Shown here: positions 1-8,075 of the stretch, in pieces
How positions within the stretch are numbered: the stretch's first letter is position 1
Layout of the letters: each line of letters starts with the position of its first letter
From: Lentisphaerota bacterium
GTDB lineage: Bacteria > Verrucomicrobiota > Lentisphaeria > Victivallales > Victivallaceae
NCBI GenBank assembly: GCA_017134815.1
Contig: CP071032.1
Location: 2,910,001 to 2,974,000 of the forward strand
Direction of reading: 5' to 3'
Length of the DNA: 64,000 bases
Made by a program: the position numbers and the translations under genes
Notes under the pieces: model-generated
What the model was told of the DNA's origin: nothing
Databases searched by the model: none
The model's input: only the letters and a program-made list of their open reading frames with translations

Positions 1-882
1 ACGGGCTTCTTCCATCCACTCTTTAGCAAATTTACCGCTTTCGATGTCCTTGAGAGATTCTTTCATGCGCTCTTTGACATCAGGGGTAATGATTCTGGGA
101 CCGTTGACATATTCGCCCCATTCAGCAGTATTGGAAATAACAGCATTCATCTTCTGGATGCCGCCTTCGAAAATCAGGTCAACAATCAATTTAACTTCGT
201 GTACGCATTCGAAGTAAGCCATTTCAGCCGGGTAGCCGGCTTCTGTCAGGACTTCAAAACCGTATTTCATCAAGTCAACCAGACCACCGCAGAGAACATT
301 CTGCTCGCCAAAGAGGTCTTCGTAAGTTTCCTGTTCGAAAGTACATTCCAGAACACCTGCGCGGGTAAAGCCCATGGACTTAGCCATAGCCAGCGCGATT
401 TCGCGGGCATTTCCGCTGGCGTTCTGGTGAACAGCAACCAGGCCGGGAACTCCGAAGCCTTCGAGGAAAGCTTTGCGTTCTTCAGTAGCCGGGCTCTTGG
501 GGGCAACCATGATGACGTCGACGTCGGCTGGCGGAACAATTTCTTTAAAGATAATATTAAAACCATGTGAGCAGGAAAATACTTTGCCGGCTTTCATGGA
601 TTTCTCGATTTCACCTTTGTAGACCGGCGCATGGAATTCATCCGGCAGCAGGATGTGGATAATATCGGCTTTTTCAGCTGCAGACGCGATATCCATTACT
701 TCAAAGCCGTCCTGGACCGCTTTGTCAAAAGATGCGTCTTTGATGGAACCGATGATTACATTCACCCCGGAATCCCTCATGCACAAAGCCTGGGCGCTGC
801 CCTGGCTGCCATAACCGATAACTGCGACAGTCTTGCCATTCAAAACGGCGAGATCTGCACCACTGTCGTGAACAAGTTTCAT
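1..882 (-). CDS. ilvC: Ketol-acid reductoisomerase, C-terminus cut by window edge
   Basis: NADP-dependent acetohydroxy acid isomeroreductase of branched-chain amino acid synthesis. It isomerises and reduces 2-acetolactate or 2-aceto-2-hydroxybutyrate. The 294 visible residues start MKLVHDSGADLAVLNGK and show the nucleotide-binding loop GYGSQG near residue 23, the segment SHGFNIIF, and the acidic C-terminal knotted domain (GLVDLMKYGFEVLTEAGY, later FEGGIQKMNAVISNTAEWG). The protein runs off the left edge, and roughly 40 residues of a short class I enzyme would be missing. The start ATG at 880-882 is preceded by AAGGAG. The next gene upstream on the same strand is separated by about 110 bases, so co-transcription is uncertain. 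Confidence 0.96.
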   Translation of the reverse strand, partial: MKLVHDSGADLAVLNGKTVAVIGYGSQGSAQALCMRDSGVNVIIGSIKDASFDKAVQDGFEVMDIASAAEKADIIHILLPDEFHAPVYKGEIEKSMKAGKVFSCSHGFNIIFKEIVPPADVDVIMVAPKSPATEERKAFLEGFGVPGLVAVHQNASGNAREIALAMAKSMGFTRAGVLECTFEQETYEDLFGEQNVLCGGLVDLMKYGFEVLTEAGYPAEMAYFECVHEVKLIVDLIFEGGIQKMNAVISNTAEWGEYVNGPRIITPDVKERMKESLKDIESGKFAKEWMEEAR

Positions 883-995
883 TGCTTTTACTCTCCTTAA
901 AAGTAAAATCTAATTATAAGAATAACTCAAAAAAGCACTGTAGTTTTTTGACAAACAGAGAGTTAATATAATCAAAAAAAATTTAAATGCAAAAG

Positions 996-2147
996 CTATT
1001 TTACTTTTTCAAGGATTAAATCCATGACTTTCTGATGTTCGGCAGTCCAGGGTGCAGGCCAGAGCCCGGTAAGTGCTGAAATTACTTTAGCTTTATCTGC
1101 ACCAAACTCTTCAGCCGCGGCCAGCGCCGCACCCTCTGCAATTACATCTGGCTGTACTTTTTGACTCAATAACAGACGCATTGTACCAATTACCCGGTCT
1201 TCCCAGCCCAGTTTACGCGGTACATCACGCGTAATCCGGGCAACTGTGTCTCTGAGAAATGGATTTGTCATTCTGATCAAAAGCTCCTCTGCATATTCCT
1301 TGAATTTTGTGGTTGTGAAAAGCTCGTCAAAACCGGCCCATTTTTTGATAAGCGCACTGCCGCATTCGTCGATGAAGGCAGTACGTGCCTTGTCCAGCAG
1401 TTCAGGGCACTGCCGCAATTCACTTATAAACTTTTTGCCGGCCGTTTTGGCAAAAGTACCAAGCAGGAAATGAATTGCGTTATTGCCGTAGAGTTTGGCT
1501 TCTTCAAACGGGTAGAGGTCATCTTTGACATATAAATTCTTAACCTGCCGAGTTTCAATGCCGTCGCACCTGGAAATAAGGATCTTGTTGAACTCCTCCA
1601 CCAGATGGCCGCGACCGGCTGCGGGACAAAGCATTTCAAGGCCGTGTCTGCTGCACTCTTCAGCTGTGGCTACCTTACTCATTTTGTTGATAACTGTGTT
1701 CAAGTAATAAGTATCGGCGAACGGTTTTGCAATTGATTTTTCAAGTTTTTCAGCGGCGTGATTGTCATTTTCTGCAGTGTATATGAACCGATGTTTTGCC
1801 GGGTTTTGCAGGAAGCCTTCAAGCAGCCATTTGGCCGTAACCTGAAAAAATTCCACACTGGGTAGCGCGGTAGCGATTTCGTCTGCTTCTGAAGCGGCTT
1901 CAATCAGTTTTTCCTGTTCGGCTTTTATTGAGGGATTAAAAACCTCTACATTTGAATAAGTTTCCTGGTAAACGTGATTTTCCGCGGCAATATTGATGGT
2001 AACGTGGCCGCCAGAATTGTTAACCGCGTTTTTGAGTTCGTCATTTACTTCTGCCATGACAATACGACTGAAGCCGCCTTTATCGGCACCGGCCATAAAA
2101 ATACCGGTCTGGATCGGACCTAAACCTATTCCCAGAAAAGTACTCAT
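996..2147 (-). CDS. Mannitol-1-phosphate 5-dehydrogenase family protein
   Basis: 383-residue polyol-phosphate dehydrogenase-like protein. The N-terminus (MSTFLGIGLGPIQTGIF) is a Rossmann-type start with GIGLGPIQ in place of a canonical GxGxxG. The C-terminal half has the mannitol dehydrogenase signature TNPFLRDTVARITRDVPRKL near residues 295-315. The length fits mannitol-1-phosphate dehydrogenases (about 380 residues), which interconvert mannitol-1-phosphate and fructose-6-phosphate with NAD. The exact substrate is inferred from the family. No PTS mannitol transporter is adjacent, so another hexitol phosphate is possible. Confidence 0.78.
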   Translation of the reverse strand: MSTFLGIGLGPIQTGIFMAGADKGGFSRIVMAEVNDELKNAVNNSGGHVTINIAAENHVYQETYSNVEVFNPSIKAEQEKLIEAASEADEIATALPSVEFFQVTAKWLLEGFLQNPAKHRFIYTAENDNHAAEKLEKSIAKPFADTYYLNTVINKMSKVATAEECSRHGLEMLCPAAGRGHLVEEFNKILISRCDGIETRQVKNLYVKDDLYPFEEAKLYGNNAIHFLLGTFAKTAGKKFISELRQCPELLDKARTAFIDECGSALIKKWAGFDELFTTTKFKEYAEELLIRMTNPFLRDTVARITRDVPRKLGWEDRVIGTMRLLLSQKVQPDVIAEGAALAAAEEFGADKAKVISALTGLWPAPWTAEHQKVMDLILEKVK

Positions 2148-2401
2148 AAATCAGTAAAACTCCACCTGAGGTTACCGGATATGTCTGCTCAGTTCCGGAT
2201 TTGTTTAAAATATTAAAGGACTTTTCAAATGTACTGGTTGACTCAATAGTCGTTAACATATTATATTAAGTGTTTAAAGCAAAGCAGTTTTGCGGAAATA
2301 TCCTGATTTGCTGGGAAGTCGAAGTGGTTTTTTCTTCAAAAATGTCAGTTTGATATTTGCGTTTCGCTCAATGCTGTGTATAATTATAATCTGTTTCGAG
2401 T

Positions 2402-2478
2402 GGATCCGTAGCTCAGTTGGTTAGAGCAGGTGACTCATAATCTCCGGGTCGCAGGTTCGAGTCCTGCCGGATCCACCA
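2402..2478 (+). tRNA. tRNA with CAU anticodon (Ile2 or elongator Met)
   Basis: A full cloverleaf with encoded CCA. The acceptor is GGATCCG/CGGATCC, the D-arm is GCTC/GAGC, the anticodon loop CTCATAA has CAT at 2436-2438, and the T-arm is GCAGG-TTCGAGT-CCTGC. The five-base-pair anticodon stem GGTGA/TCTCC contains a central U-U opposition. CAU could be elongator Met or the isoleucine tRNA whose C34 is converted to lysidine. The GGTGACTCATAATC context resembles Ile2, but this cannot be settled by eye. The gene sits at the left border of an AT-rich accessory region. Confidence 0.93.
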
Positions 2479-2759
2479 TTTAACTCTCTTTGGAATCAGC
2501 AGCTTGCGATTTGCATTTTTGTCAAATTTATGGATCTCTAAAAAAGTTTTTCCCTGTACCCTCCTATTTTTACGATCCTAGACGCACTATTGGCGACCTT
2601 CCATGACCTTTTTTACGATTTTTTCTACCAGTTTAAAGGCTTTTATTTCTTGTGTACTTTTTATTTTGGGATGTATTTGGATAGTTTCTTATCTATAGCT
2701 TAAATACTTATATTTCAATAATACTGATTAAGCTTTATGCTAATCTTAGGAGAGAGAAA

Positions 2760-2879
2760 ATGAATGGCTTTTCAACTCACAGTGATAAATGGATAGATTT
2801 CCAAAAACATATTTTTGAGCTTTTGAAGTCAACTGAGGCGATTTCTGATTTAGAAAGGTCTGTTACTGCCAAAAAGTAA
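2760..2879 (+). CDS. Small hypothetical ORF, 39 residues
   Basis: The ORF begins MNGFSTHSDKWIDFQKHIF, is mostly helical-looking and charged, and ends SVTAKK. A purine-rich TAGGAGAG lies about 6 bases before the ATG, which is the main support. No family is recognised. The 230 bases that follow contain short open stretches interrupted by stops in each frame. This could therefore be the preserved 5' end of a decayed gene rather than a functional small protein. Confidence 0.25.
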   Translation: MNGFSTHSDKWIDFQKHIFELLKSTEAISDLERSVTAKK

Positions 2880-3118
2880 AACTGCAGCGAAAATACGGTA
2901 AGAGGCTTTGCAGGAGATTACACGGCTACTAAGTCTCAGTTTTGTACCAACGGTGACAATTAAAGGCAAGTGTCATGAAATTTGGGGTGCTCAGTTAAAA
3001 GTACATAAAGAGAAAAAGGTGAAATCATGGCAAGGTGCAAAGGCGAACTGAGGTGTTTAGCATTTTCGCCCCGTAGCTAACTGGACCCCCTTACTCGAAT
3101 TTACGTTTCAAAAATAAA
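2880..3118. other. Intergenic stretch, probably decayed sequence
   Basis: No intact ORF is present. The plus strand has an open run from about 2909 reading LLSLSFVPTVTIKGK and then HEIWGAQLKVHKEKKVKSW before a stop. It has a protein-like composition but no recognised family. A GGACCCCC motif at about 3082-3089 resembles sequences seen at insertion-sequence ends. The stretch 2479-2759 before it is AT-rich and featureless. Confidence 0.3.
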
Positions 3119-3157
3119 AAAGCCCCGAATTAGGAGAATGTTCTATTCGGAGCTTTT
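3119..3157 (-). terminator. Rho-independent terminator of the DUF378 gene
   Basis: The arms AAGCCCCGAAT and ATTCGGAGCTT form a nearly perfect 11-bp stem with a 14-base loop. Read on the minus strand, the stem is followed by TTTTTTATTTTT. It lies just after the stop of the minus-strand gene ending at 3168. Confidence 0.8.
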
Positions 3158-3167
3158 AAAAGCAATA

Positions 3168-3362
3168 TTACTTCAAATATTTTTTTGCATCGATTGCAAC
3201 AATTATTGCTGATATAGCAACTACTATATATACAATTCTTGAAAGAACAGACATCGTCCCAAAAATTGTAGCGACAAGATCAAAGTTAAAGATCCCAACA
3301 AGCCCCCAGTTCAACCCTCCAATTATGAGAAGTATCACTGCTATTAGACGTACAAACTTCAT
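3168..3362 (-). CDS. DUF378 family small membrane protein
   Basis: 64-residue protein MKFVRLIAVILLIIGGLNWG..., with two transmembrane helices (about residues 5-25 and 38-60) and the family's GGLNWGLVGIF segment. DUF378 (YuzA-like) proteins are small inner-membrane proteins of unknown function. An upstream in-frame ATG exists at 3368, but the AGGAG is only 2 bases from it and 8 bases from the ATG at 3362, so the downstream start is preferred. The gene is monocistronic with its own terminator. Its base composition is AT-rich like the rest of the island. Confidence 0.85.
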   Translation of the reverse strand: MKFVRLIAVILLIIGGLNWGLVGIFNFDLVATIFGTMSVLSRIVYIVVAISAIIVAIDAKKYLK

Positions 3363-3970
3363 AACCATCTCTCCTCTTTTAGGTTTATTAAATGTAGAGA
3401 GAGCCTTAATGACCTATCTACAAGACCTTATAGATATTATAATTCATAATGTGAATAATTTCAATAACTCAATTCTTATCCAGAACTGAGGCTATGTATT
3501 TTTTAATAGCAAACTTCCTTTTGCAGCCATTATAATTCATATAGCGGATCTTACCAAAAATGCTTCTTTCTTTCCATGCGCTGTCATGTAAACCTCCTGT
3601 AGCCCAAGCAACCCCAACGTAACCGTACTGTGGATATTAGCTTAATATTGTGCCCTTTTTAAGAGCAGCCTTATAGCAAAAGGTATAGAAACATATCGGA
3701 CATTCATCTAATAGTGAGTTAAATCAAGTTAGACTGAAGCATGTTAATTAGAGTATCAGGTTACATGGACTGTACTATCAACTTTAAAATTGCATATTTT
3801 GTACTCTTTTCCAGTGAATTTGTACCCCCTTTGAGCTCAACTTGTACCCCTAAAATAAAAACTCAAAAAAATTGTCTAAACCACGCGGTGGTCCCCCCTC
3901 CAAAGAACAAAACCCCACACAGTACCTTTTATAAAAAATAACATATAAAGAGATTTTTTCACATATGTGG
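3363..3970. other. Gene-poor AT-rich spacer
   Basis: About 600 bases with no convincing gene. The only 66-codon ORF (3741-3941) has no ribosome binding site and runs through repeated GTACCCC motifs, so it is not called. A palindrome CCACGCGGTGG lies near 3881-3891. The repeats at 3797-3850 are listed separately. Confidence 0.5.
3797..3850. repeat. Three phased TTGTAC-type direct repeats
   Basis: TTTTGTACTCTTTT, TTTGTACCCCCTTT and CTTGTACCCC have GTAC at 3801, 3822 and 3844, which is 21-22 base spacing or about two helical turns. Helically phased terminal repeats of this sort occur at ends of IS21-type elements, but they could also be protein binding sites. No transposase gene is adjacent. 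Confidence 0.45.
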
Positions 3971-3998
3971 TTGACAATGGTTAATAATTATGTAGATT
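3971..3998 (+). promoter_or_regulatory. Predicted sigma70-type promoter of the ATPase-rloB operon
   Basis: TTGACA at 3971-3976, a 16-base spacer, and TAGATT at 3993-3998. The element lies 30 bases before the start codon of the ATPase gene, which has an AAAGGAG ribosome site at 4014-4020. Confidence 0.65.
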
Positions 3999-4027
3999 AA
4001 ATGTTATTATTTTAAAGGAGCAGTATT

Positions 4028-5323
4028 ATGCTTATTGAATTTTCTTTTCAAAACTGGAAGTCGTTTAAAAATAAAACTAAATTTTCTATGGTTGGTAGCT
4101 TAGAAAGACGTTTTAACGAGCATATTCCAAGGATTAAAAAATATAGATTAAAAGTTCTTCCTGTAACGGCAATTTACGGAGGAAATGCTTCTGGTAAAAC
4201 AAATTTATTTGACGCCATGTCTTTTATAAGACATTTTGTAATGAATGGCCCAAATAAAAAAGGGAATATTCCCATCGAAACATTTTTGCTGGATAAAACT
4301 ATCGATGTCAGTAAATCACAATTTTCATTAACTATTTTAATTGATGAAATTATTTACGAATACTCTTTTGTTGTTTCTAGAACAAAGGTTTTTAATGAGA
4401 AACTAGTTAGAATCACAAGTTCCAATGAAACTATATTATTTGAAAGAAAAGAATCTGAAATTAAGTTCTGCGAAAAATATGAAAACCGATTAGACTTAAA
4501 AACAGCTTTTTCCCCGGGAACAGATAAGTGCCAATTATTTATAACTAACTTGAATAGTCAAAATATAAAATCTTTTGACTATATATATAATTGGTTCAAA
4601 AATTTATTATTAATTAGTCCCAAAAGCAAGTTTGCTCCTCTTGACTTTTTACTGGAAACGGAAAATCCTCTGTCATGCAAAATTTGTGAAGCTTTGGAAA
4701 GTTTTGATACAGGAATTACAGGTTTTGGACATAAAGATGTGCCTTTTTCAAAGTTAGATTTGCCAGAAGAGTTTGAAGAAATCCTTAAAAAAGATTTAGA
4801 AAGTGGTCAATCTGCAAAAATACATCCTGATATTTCTGTTTGTATGAAAGGTGGGGAACTGTCATTCAAGAGGATCATTACATATCACTCAAATGATGAA
4901 AATGAAGAAGTTGAATTTGGTATAGACCGAGAGTCTGATGGGACAATGCGTTTAATTGATCTTATTCCTGCTTTTTATGAAGCTTCAGAAAAAAAGTCTA
5001 AAAAAGTTATTTTTATTGATGAATTAGATAGAAGTTTACATTCACTTCTTTCAAGAAAACTTTTAGAATCTTATATTGAATCATGCTCCAGTCAAAGCAG
5101 ATCACAAGTTATTTTTACAACACACGATTTGATGCTAATGGATCAAGACGTTTTAAGACGCGATGAAATGTGGCTATCTGAACGCAATTTTAAAGGGGAG
5201 TCGACCTTAACGCCTGTTAGTGATTATTGTGATGTTCGCTTTGATAAAGACCTCAGGAAAAGTTACATTCAAGGACGCTTAAAAGGAATTCCTAAAATAT
5301 TCTTTTCATCATTTCAAGACTAG
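4028..5323 (+). CDS. AAA/ABC-type ATPase of a two-gene defence-like module
   Basis: 431-residue OLD/RloA-type ATPase (AAA_15/AAA_21-like). Walker A GGNASGKTN is at residues 51-59, an ABC-signature-like SDGTMRL near 303-309, Walker B VIFIDELD at 327-334, and an H-loop FTTHD at 363-367. The C-terminal RKSYIQGRLKGIPKI is typical of ATPases paired with RloB. The next gene is an RloB protein 49 bases downstream on the same strand. In abortive-infection systems of this layout (AbiL and PARIS-like pairs), the ATPase senses infection and holds or releases a Toprim-like nuclease partner. That role is inferred here. AT-rich codon use suggests horizontal acquisition. Confidence 0.85.
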   Translation: MLIEFSFQNWKSFKNKTKFSMVGSLERRFNEHIPRIKKYRLKVLPVTAIYGGNASGKTNLFDAMSFIRHFVMNGPNKKGNIPIETFLLDKTIDVSKSQFSLTILIDEIIYEYSFVVSRTKVFNEKLVRITSSNETILFERKESEIKFCEKYENRLDLKTAFSPGTDKCQLFITNLNSQNIKSFDYIYNWFKNLLLISPKSKFAPLDFLLETENPLSCKICEALESFDTGITGFGHKDVPFSKLDLPEEFEEILKKDLESGQSAKIHPDISVCMKGGELSFKRIITYHSNDENEEVEFGIDRESDGTMRLIDLIPAFYEASEKKSKKVIFIDELDRSLHSLLSRKLLESYIESCSSQSRSQVIFTTHDLMLMDQDVLRRDEMWLSERNFKGESTLTPVSDYCDVRFDKDLRKSYIQGRLKGIPKIFFSSFQD

Positions 5324-5372
5324 TTAATCAGTTTATCAAAGGAATTACATATTTTTAATTGGGGTGAGGAGC

Positions 5373-5954
5373 ATGAGAAGAAATTTTTCTAGAAAATCTA
5401 GTTTAAAAAGATATGAAAGTATTTGCTTTATTATATCAGAAGGGAAAAAAACTGAAGTAGATTATTTTAAAATTATTCAAGGGAAAATAAGTACTGTCAT
5501 TGATATAAAAAATAAAATTCCAAAGCATAGTGCACCCAAATATGTACTACAGAAGGCCATAGAAATAAAAAATAAAGGAATTAGAAAAAAAGATGCAATC
5601 TGGATTTTAGTTGATAAAGATTCTTGGTCGGATCAACAATTAGATGAAGTTTTCCAATGGTGTCGACGTGAAAGTCATGGATTTGCTTTAAGTAATCCGT
5701 ATTTTGAATATTGGCTGCTACTATATTTTGAAAATGCTACTCAAGTAAGAATATCTGACCTAAAAACTAAATTATCAAGGCATCTTCCTGATTATGACAA
5801 AAGTTTAAATAAGCACAACAGAAGGTTTAATGAACAATGCATAAAGCAAGCAGTTAAGGTTGCAAAAGAGCAAGATACTCCTAAATGTCCAAAGTGGCCA
5901 GTATCAAAGGGAACAACTGTTTATAGGCTTATGGAAGAGCTTCTATCTTCATAG
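5373..5954 (+). CDS. RloB-family Toprim-like putative nuclease
   Basis: 193-residue RloB-like protein. An N-terminal basic stretch (MRRNFSRKSSLKR) precedes ISEGKKTEVDYF, whose Glu matches the Toprim-fold acidic residue. WILVDKDSW gives the DxD, and SNPYFEYWLLLYF is the hallmark RloB segment. The family is thought to act as the effector of ATPase-partnered defence modules. Its substrate here is unknown. An in-frame GTG at 5364 would add three residues. The ATG at 5373 is preferred as the more usual codon, although the GAGGAG lies unusually close to it. It is probably co-transcribed with the preceding ATPase. Confidence 0.82.
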   Translation: MRRNFSRKSSLKRYESICFIISEGKKTEVDYFKIIQGKISTVIDIKNKIPKHSAPKYVLQKAIEIKNKGIRKKDAIWILVDKDSWSDQQLDEVFQWCRRESHGFALSNPYFEYWLLLYFENATQVRISDLKTKLSRHLPDYDKSLNKHNRRFNEQCIKQAVKVAKEQDTPKCPKWPVSKGTTVYRLMEELLSS

Positions 5955-6015
5955 TAATTTATTAACATGAACTCATATATTTAATAACATCAAGAGTCAT
6001 TTTGGGTCTAAAAGG

Positions 6016-6043
6016 TTGACAAATTGACATAGTTTATTATATT
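6016..6043 (+). promoter_or_regulatory. Predicted strong promoter of the inverted-repeat peptide element
   Basis: TTGACA at 6016-6021, a 16-base spacer, and TATATT at 6038-6043. The expected transcription start (about 6050) falls exactly at the outer end of the left inverted repeat. Confidence 0.6.
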
Positions 6044-6048
6044 TAATT

Positions 6049-6283
6049 TTGAAGTTTTTCGAGTAGCAGTGCTGCTGGGGTGTTTGGTTCAACTAGGACC
6101 TTCTCTTTTTTATAATTTATTTATTGTAACTATTGTTTATGTAAAAAATATTATAAACTTTAAGGGAGGTACTATGATCAATTTCTTTATAAAATTTTTC
6201 ATTAAGTTATTATTTTGTAAAATATTAGAAAATGTAAAATGGGAAGAATTCCATAAGTTGGACTGCTACTCAAAAAACTTCAA
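6049..6283. repeat. 235-bp element with 22-bp inverted ends
   Basis: The left arm 6049-6070 and right arm 6262-6283 are inverted copies matching at 21 of 22 positions, with cores GAAGTTTTT and GAGTAGCAGT. TTAATT directly flanks both sides (6043-6048 and 6284-6289). Two readings are possible. It may be a miniature inverted-repeat transposable element with a 6-bp target duplication. Alternatively, it may be an mRNA whose 5' and 3' ends pair, as in some type I toxin messages. An internal AGCAG-TG-CTGCT hairpin lies at 6065-6076. Confidence 0.7.
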
Positions 6284-6287
6284 TTAA
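6174..6287 (+). CDS. 37-residue hydrophobic basic peptide, toxin-like
   Basis: The ORF starts MINFFIKFFIKLLFCKIL and then carries a polar tail ending DCYSKNFN. A consensus GGGAGG ribosome site lies 4 bases before the ATG. The amphipathic, Lys-punctuated N-terminal helix resembles small membrane-active type I toxins, but no family match is claimed. The coding region runs into the right inverted repeat of the surrounding element, so the last residues are encoded by the repeat. The 5' leader is about 125 bases and structured. An upstream in-frame extension to 6069 lacks a ribosome site and is not favoured. Confidence 0.5.
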   Translation: MINFFIKFFIKLLFCKILENVKWEEFHKLDCYSKNFN

Positions 6288-6605
6288 TTCAAAAAATAAA
6301 TTCGCTAATATCCACTATTTTCTCCATACTTCTTCTTCCAGTCGCGCAACTCTAATCATCTTGAAAATTCAAATGGCATACACATTTTATGATAAATATA
6401 TTGATTTAAAAATAATTAAGATTATTATATTTATCATAATTAAGCATTTAAGCTATTATATTGGATAGATTATAGCAAGCTTCAAAGATTCATTTTTTTA
6501 AATATTACAATTCAATAGATAGAAATGATCATTTCAAAATCAAGTTAATATTGCTTTTGATGAAGGTGAAGTTTGAAAATTAAGCAGGAGAGCAGCTAGG
6601 GACTA
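6288..6605. other. AT-rich spacer upstream of the PIN-GNAT operon
   Basis: About 320 bases, strongly AT-rich, with no ORF. A TTGATT at 6411 with TATATT at 6436 could be a weak promoter for the downstream operon, but the spacer is 19 bases and the background AT content makes this unreliable. Confidence 0.4.
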
Positions 6606-8075
6606 ATGAATATTTTGCTTGATACAAACATACTTATACCACTTGAGGATACAAGAAGACCTCTTGATCCGCAATTTGCGGAAATGCGTAGACTATCTTC
6701 AGTGAATGGACATAATTTATTTATCCATCCGAGCCAAATAGACGATATTCTTAGAGATCAAAATGAAGAACGAAAAAAAATTGTGCTTTCTCGACTCAGC
6801 CAATATCAGATGATTGCTGCACCTCCTTGTCTAACTCCTCAAGATCTTGATAATTATGGCTGGTCTCAAAATAATGATAATGACAGAGTTGATAACCTTT
6901 TACTTCATGCTTTATGTCGTGGAGCAGTTAACTTACTTGTAACTAATGATAGAAAAATTCAAAGCAAAGCAAAGCGCACAGGAGTACAAGAACAAGTTCA
7001 TCGTCTTGATCAATTCCTTGTCTACCTAAAGAATCAAGCTAAACCAGACTCTAATACACCATATGGTATTCAAGAAAGGTGGCTTTATGAGTTTGATTTA
7101 AAACAACCTTTCTTTAACTCTCTACGGAGTGGCTATGATAGCTTTGACGAATGGTACTTAACAGCTTCAACTTTGCAGCGAAAAGCTTGGTGTGTGACAG
7201 GGAATAATGATGATCTTTATGCTATGTGTATTTATAAGGAAGAGCGTAACCCTAAAATTATTGATAATGGTTCACCTGTTGAAGGCAAAGTCCTAAAACT
7301 TTGTACATTAAAAGTTGGACTTCCTGCAAGGGGGAGAAAACTTGGAGAGCGTCTCCTTTATACTGCCTTTAAATATGCTGTTGAAAACAATTTTGATTGG
7401 ATTTATCTGCACACCTTTGGAGCTGAACATGAAATGCTTGTAGCACTTTGTGAAGAATATGGATTTAGGTACGAAGGACGCTATAATTCAAATGAAGATG
7501 TTTTCTTAAAACCCATGAAGGTACCGACAACAAAAATTGAACTTGCACCACTTGATTTTGCAATACAATATTATCCGCATTATTTAGACAGGGCAAATGT
7601 AAAAAAATATATTATTCCAATTCAAAAACAATATCATAATGATCTTTTTGCAGATATAAGTGATATGGCTAGTGGATTATTTGCAAATGACCAGTACATG
7701 TATAATCCTCAAGGCAATACAATCAAGAAAGCATATATTTGTCATGCTGTTATAAAAAAAATAAAGCCTGGCGATATATTATTATTTTACAGGACAAAAG
7801 ATAAAGATCGCCAAAGTATTGAATGTGTCGGGATTGTTGAACAGACCTTTAAAGAGGTTGATATCAACAAAGTCCTTCCCATTGTATCGAAAAGGACGGT
7901 CTTTTCTAAAAAAGAGCTTGAAAAGATATTAAAAAAAGAAACTCTTATAATCTTATTTCGTCATTTAAAATATATTACCCCTATACCAATAGAAAAGTTA
8001 GAAGCTCTTGGAGTAAAGGGACCAATTCAATCAATTCGTGAAATATCACACGAGATATATGGAAAACTTTTATGA
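6606..8075 (+). CDS. PIN - GNAT acetyltransferase - EVE/ASCH-like three-domain protein
   Basis: 489 residues with three parts. The PIN RNase-like domain covers 1-140 (LLDTNILI with D6, the acidic pair D46/D47, NDRVDNLLLHAL with D93/D96, and LVTNDRKI with D115). The GNAT domain covers about 150-305 (acetyl-CoA loop LPARGRKLGERLL at 239-251, then EEYGFRYEGRY). A C-terminal PUA-superfamily EVE/ASCH-like domain covers about 310-489 (GDILLFYRTKDKDRQ at 389-403, then IECVGIVEQ). PIN domains cleave RNA, GNATs transfer acetyl groups, and EVE/ASCH folds bind modified nucleotides. Their combination is not one I recognise as a characterised system. The stop overlaps the next gene by 4 bases, implying translational coupling. 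Confidence 0.78.
   Translation: MNILLDTNILIPLEDTRRPLDPQFAEMRRLSSVNGHNLFIHPSQIDDILRDQNEERKKIVLSRLSQYQMIAAPPCLTPQDLDNYGWSQNNDNDRVDNLLLHALCRGAVNLLVTNDRKIQSKAKRTGVQEQVHRLDQFLVYLKNQAKPDSNTPYGIQERWLYEFDLKQPFFNSLRSGYDSFDEWYLTASTLQRKAWCVTGNNDDLYAMCIYKEERNPKIIDNGSPVEGKVLKLCTLKVGLPARGRKLGERLLYTAFKYAVENNFDWIYLHTFGAEHEMLVALCEEYGFRYEGRYNSNEDVFLKPMKVPTTKIELAPLDFAIQYYPHYLDRANVKKYIIPIQKQYHNDLFADISDMASGLFANDQYMYNPQGNTIKKAYICHAVIKKIKPGDILLFYRTKDKDRQSIECVGIVEQTFKEVDINKVLPIVSKRTVFSKKELEKILKKETLIILFRHLKYITPIPIEKLEALGVKGPIQSIREISHEIYGKLL

Noticed and set aside
199..570. 123-codon ORF antisense to ilvC
   Set aside because: Opposite strand of a clearly identified gene, with no ribosome site.
3741..3941. 66-codon plus-strand ORF across the GTACCCC repeats
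   Set aside because: No ribosome binding site, low-complexity Pro/Thr composition that follows from the DNA repeats, and no family resemblance.
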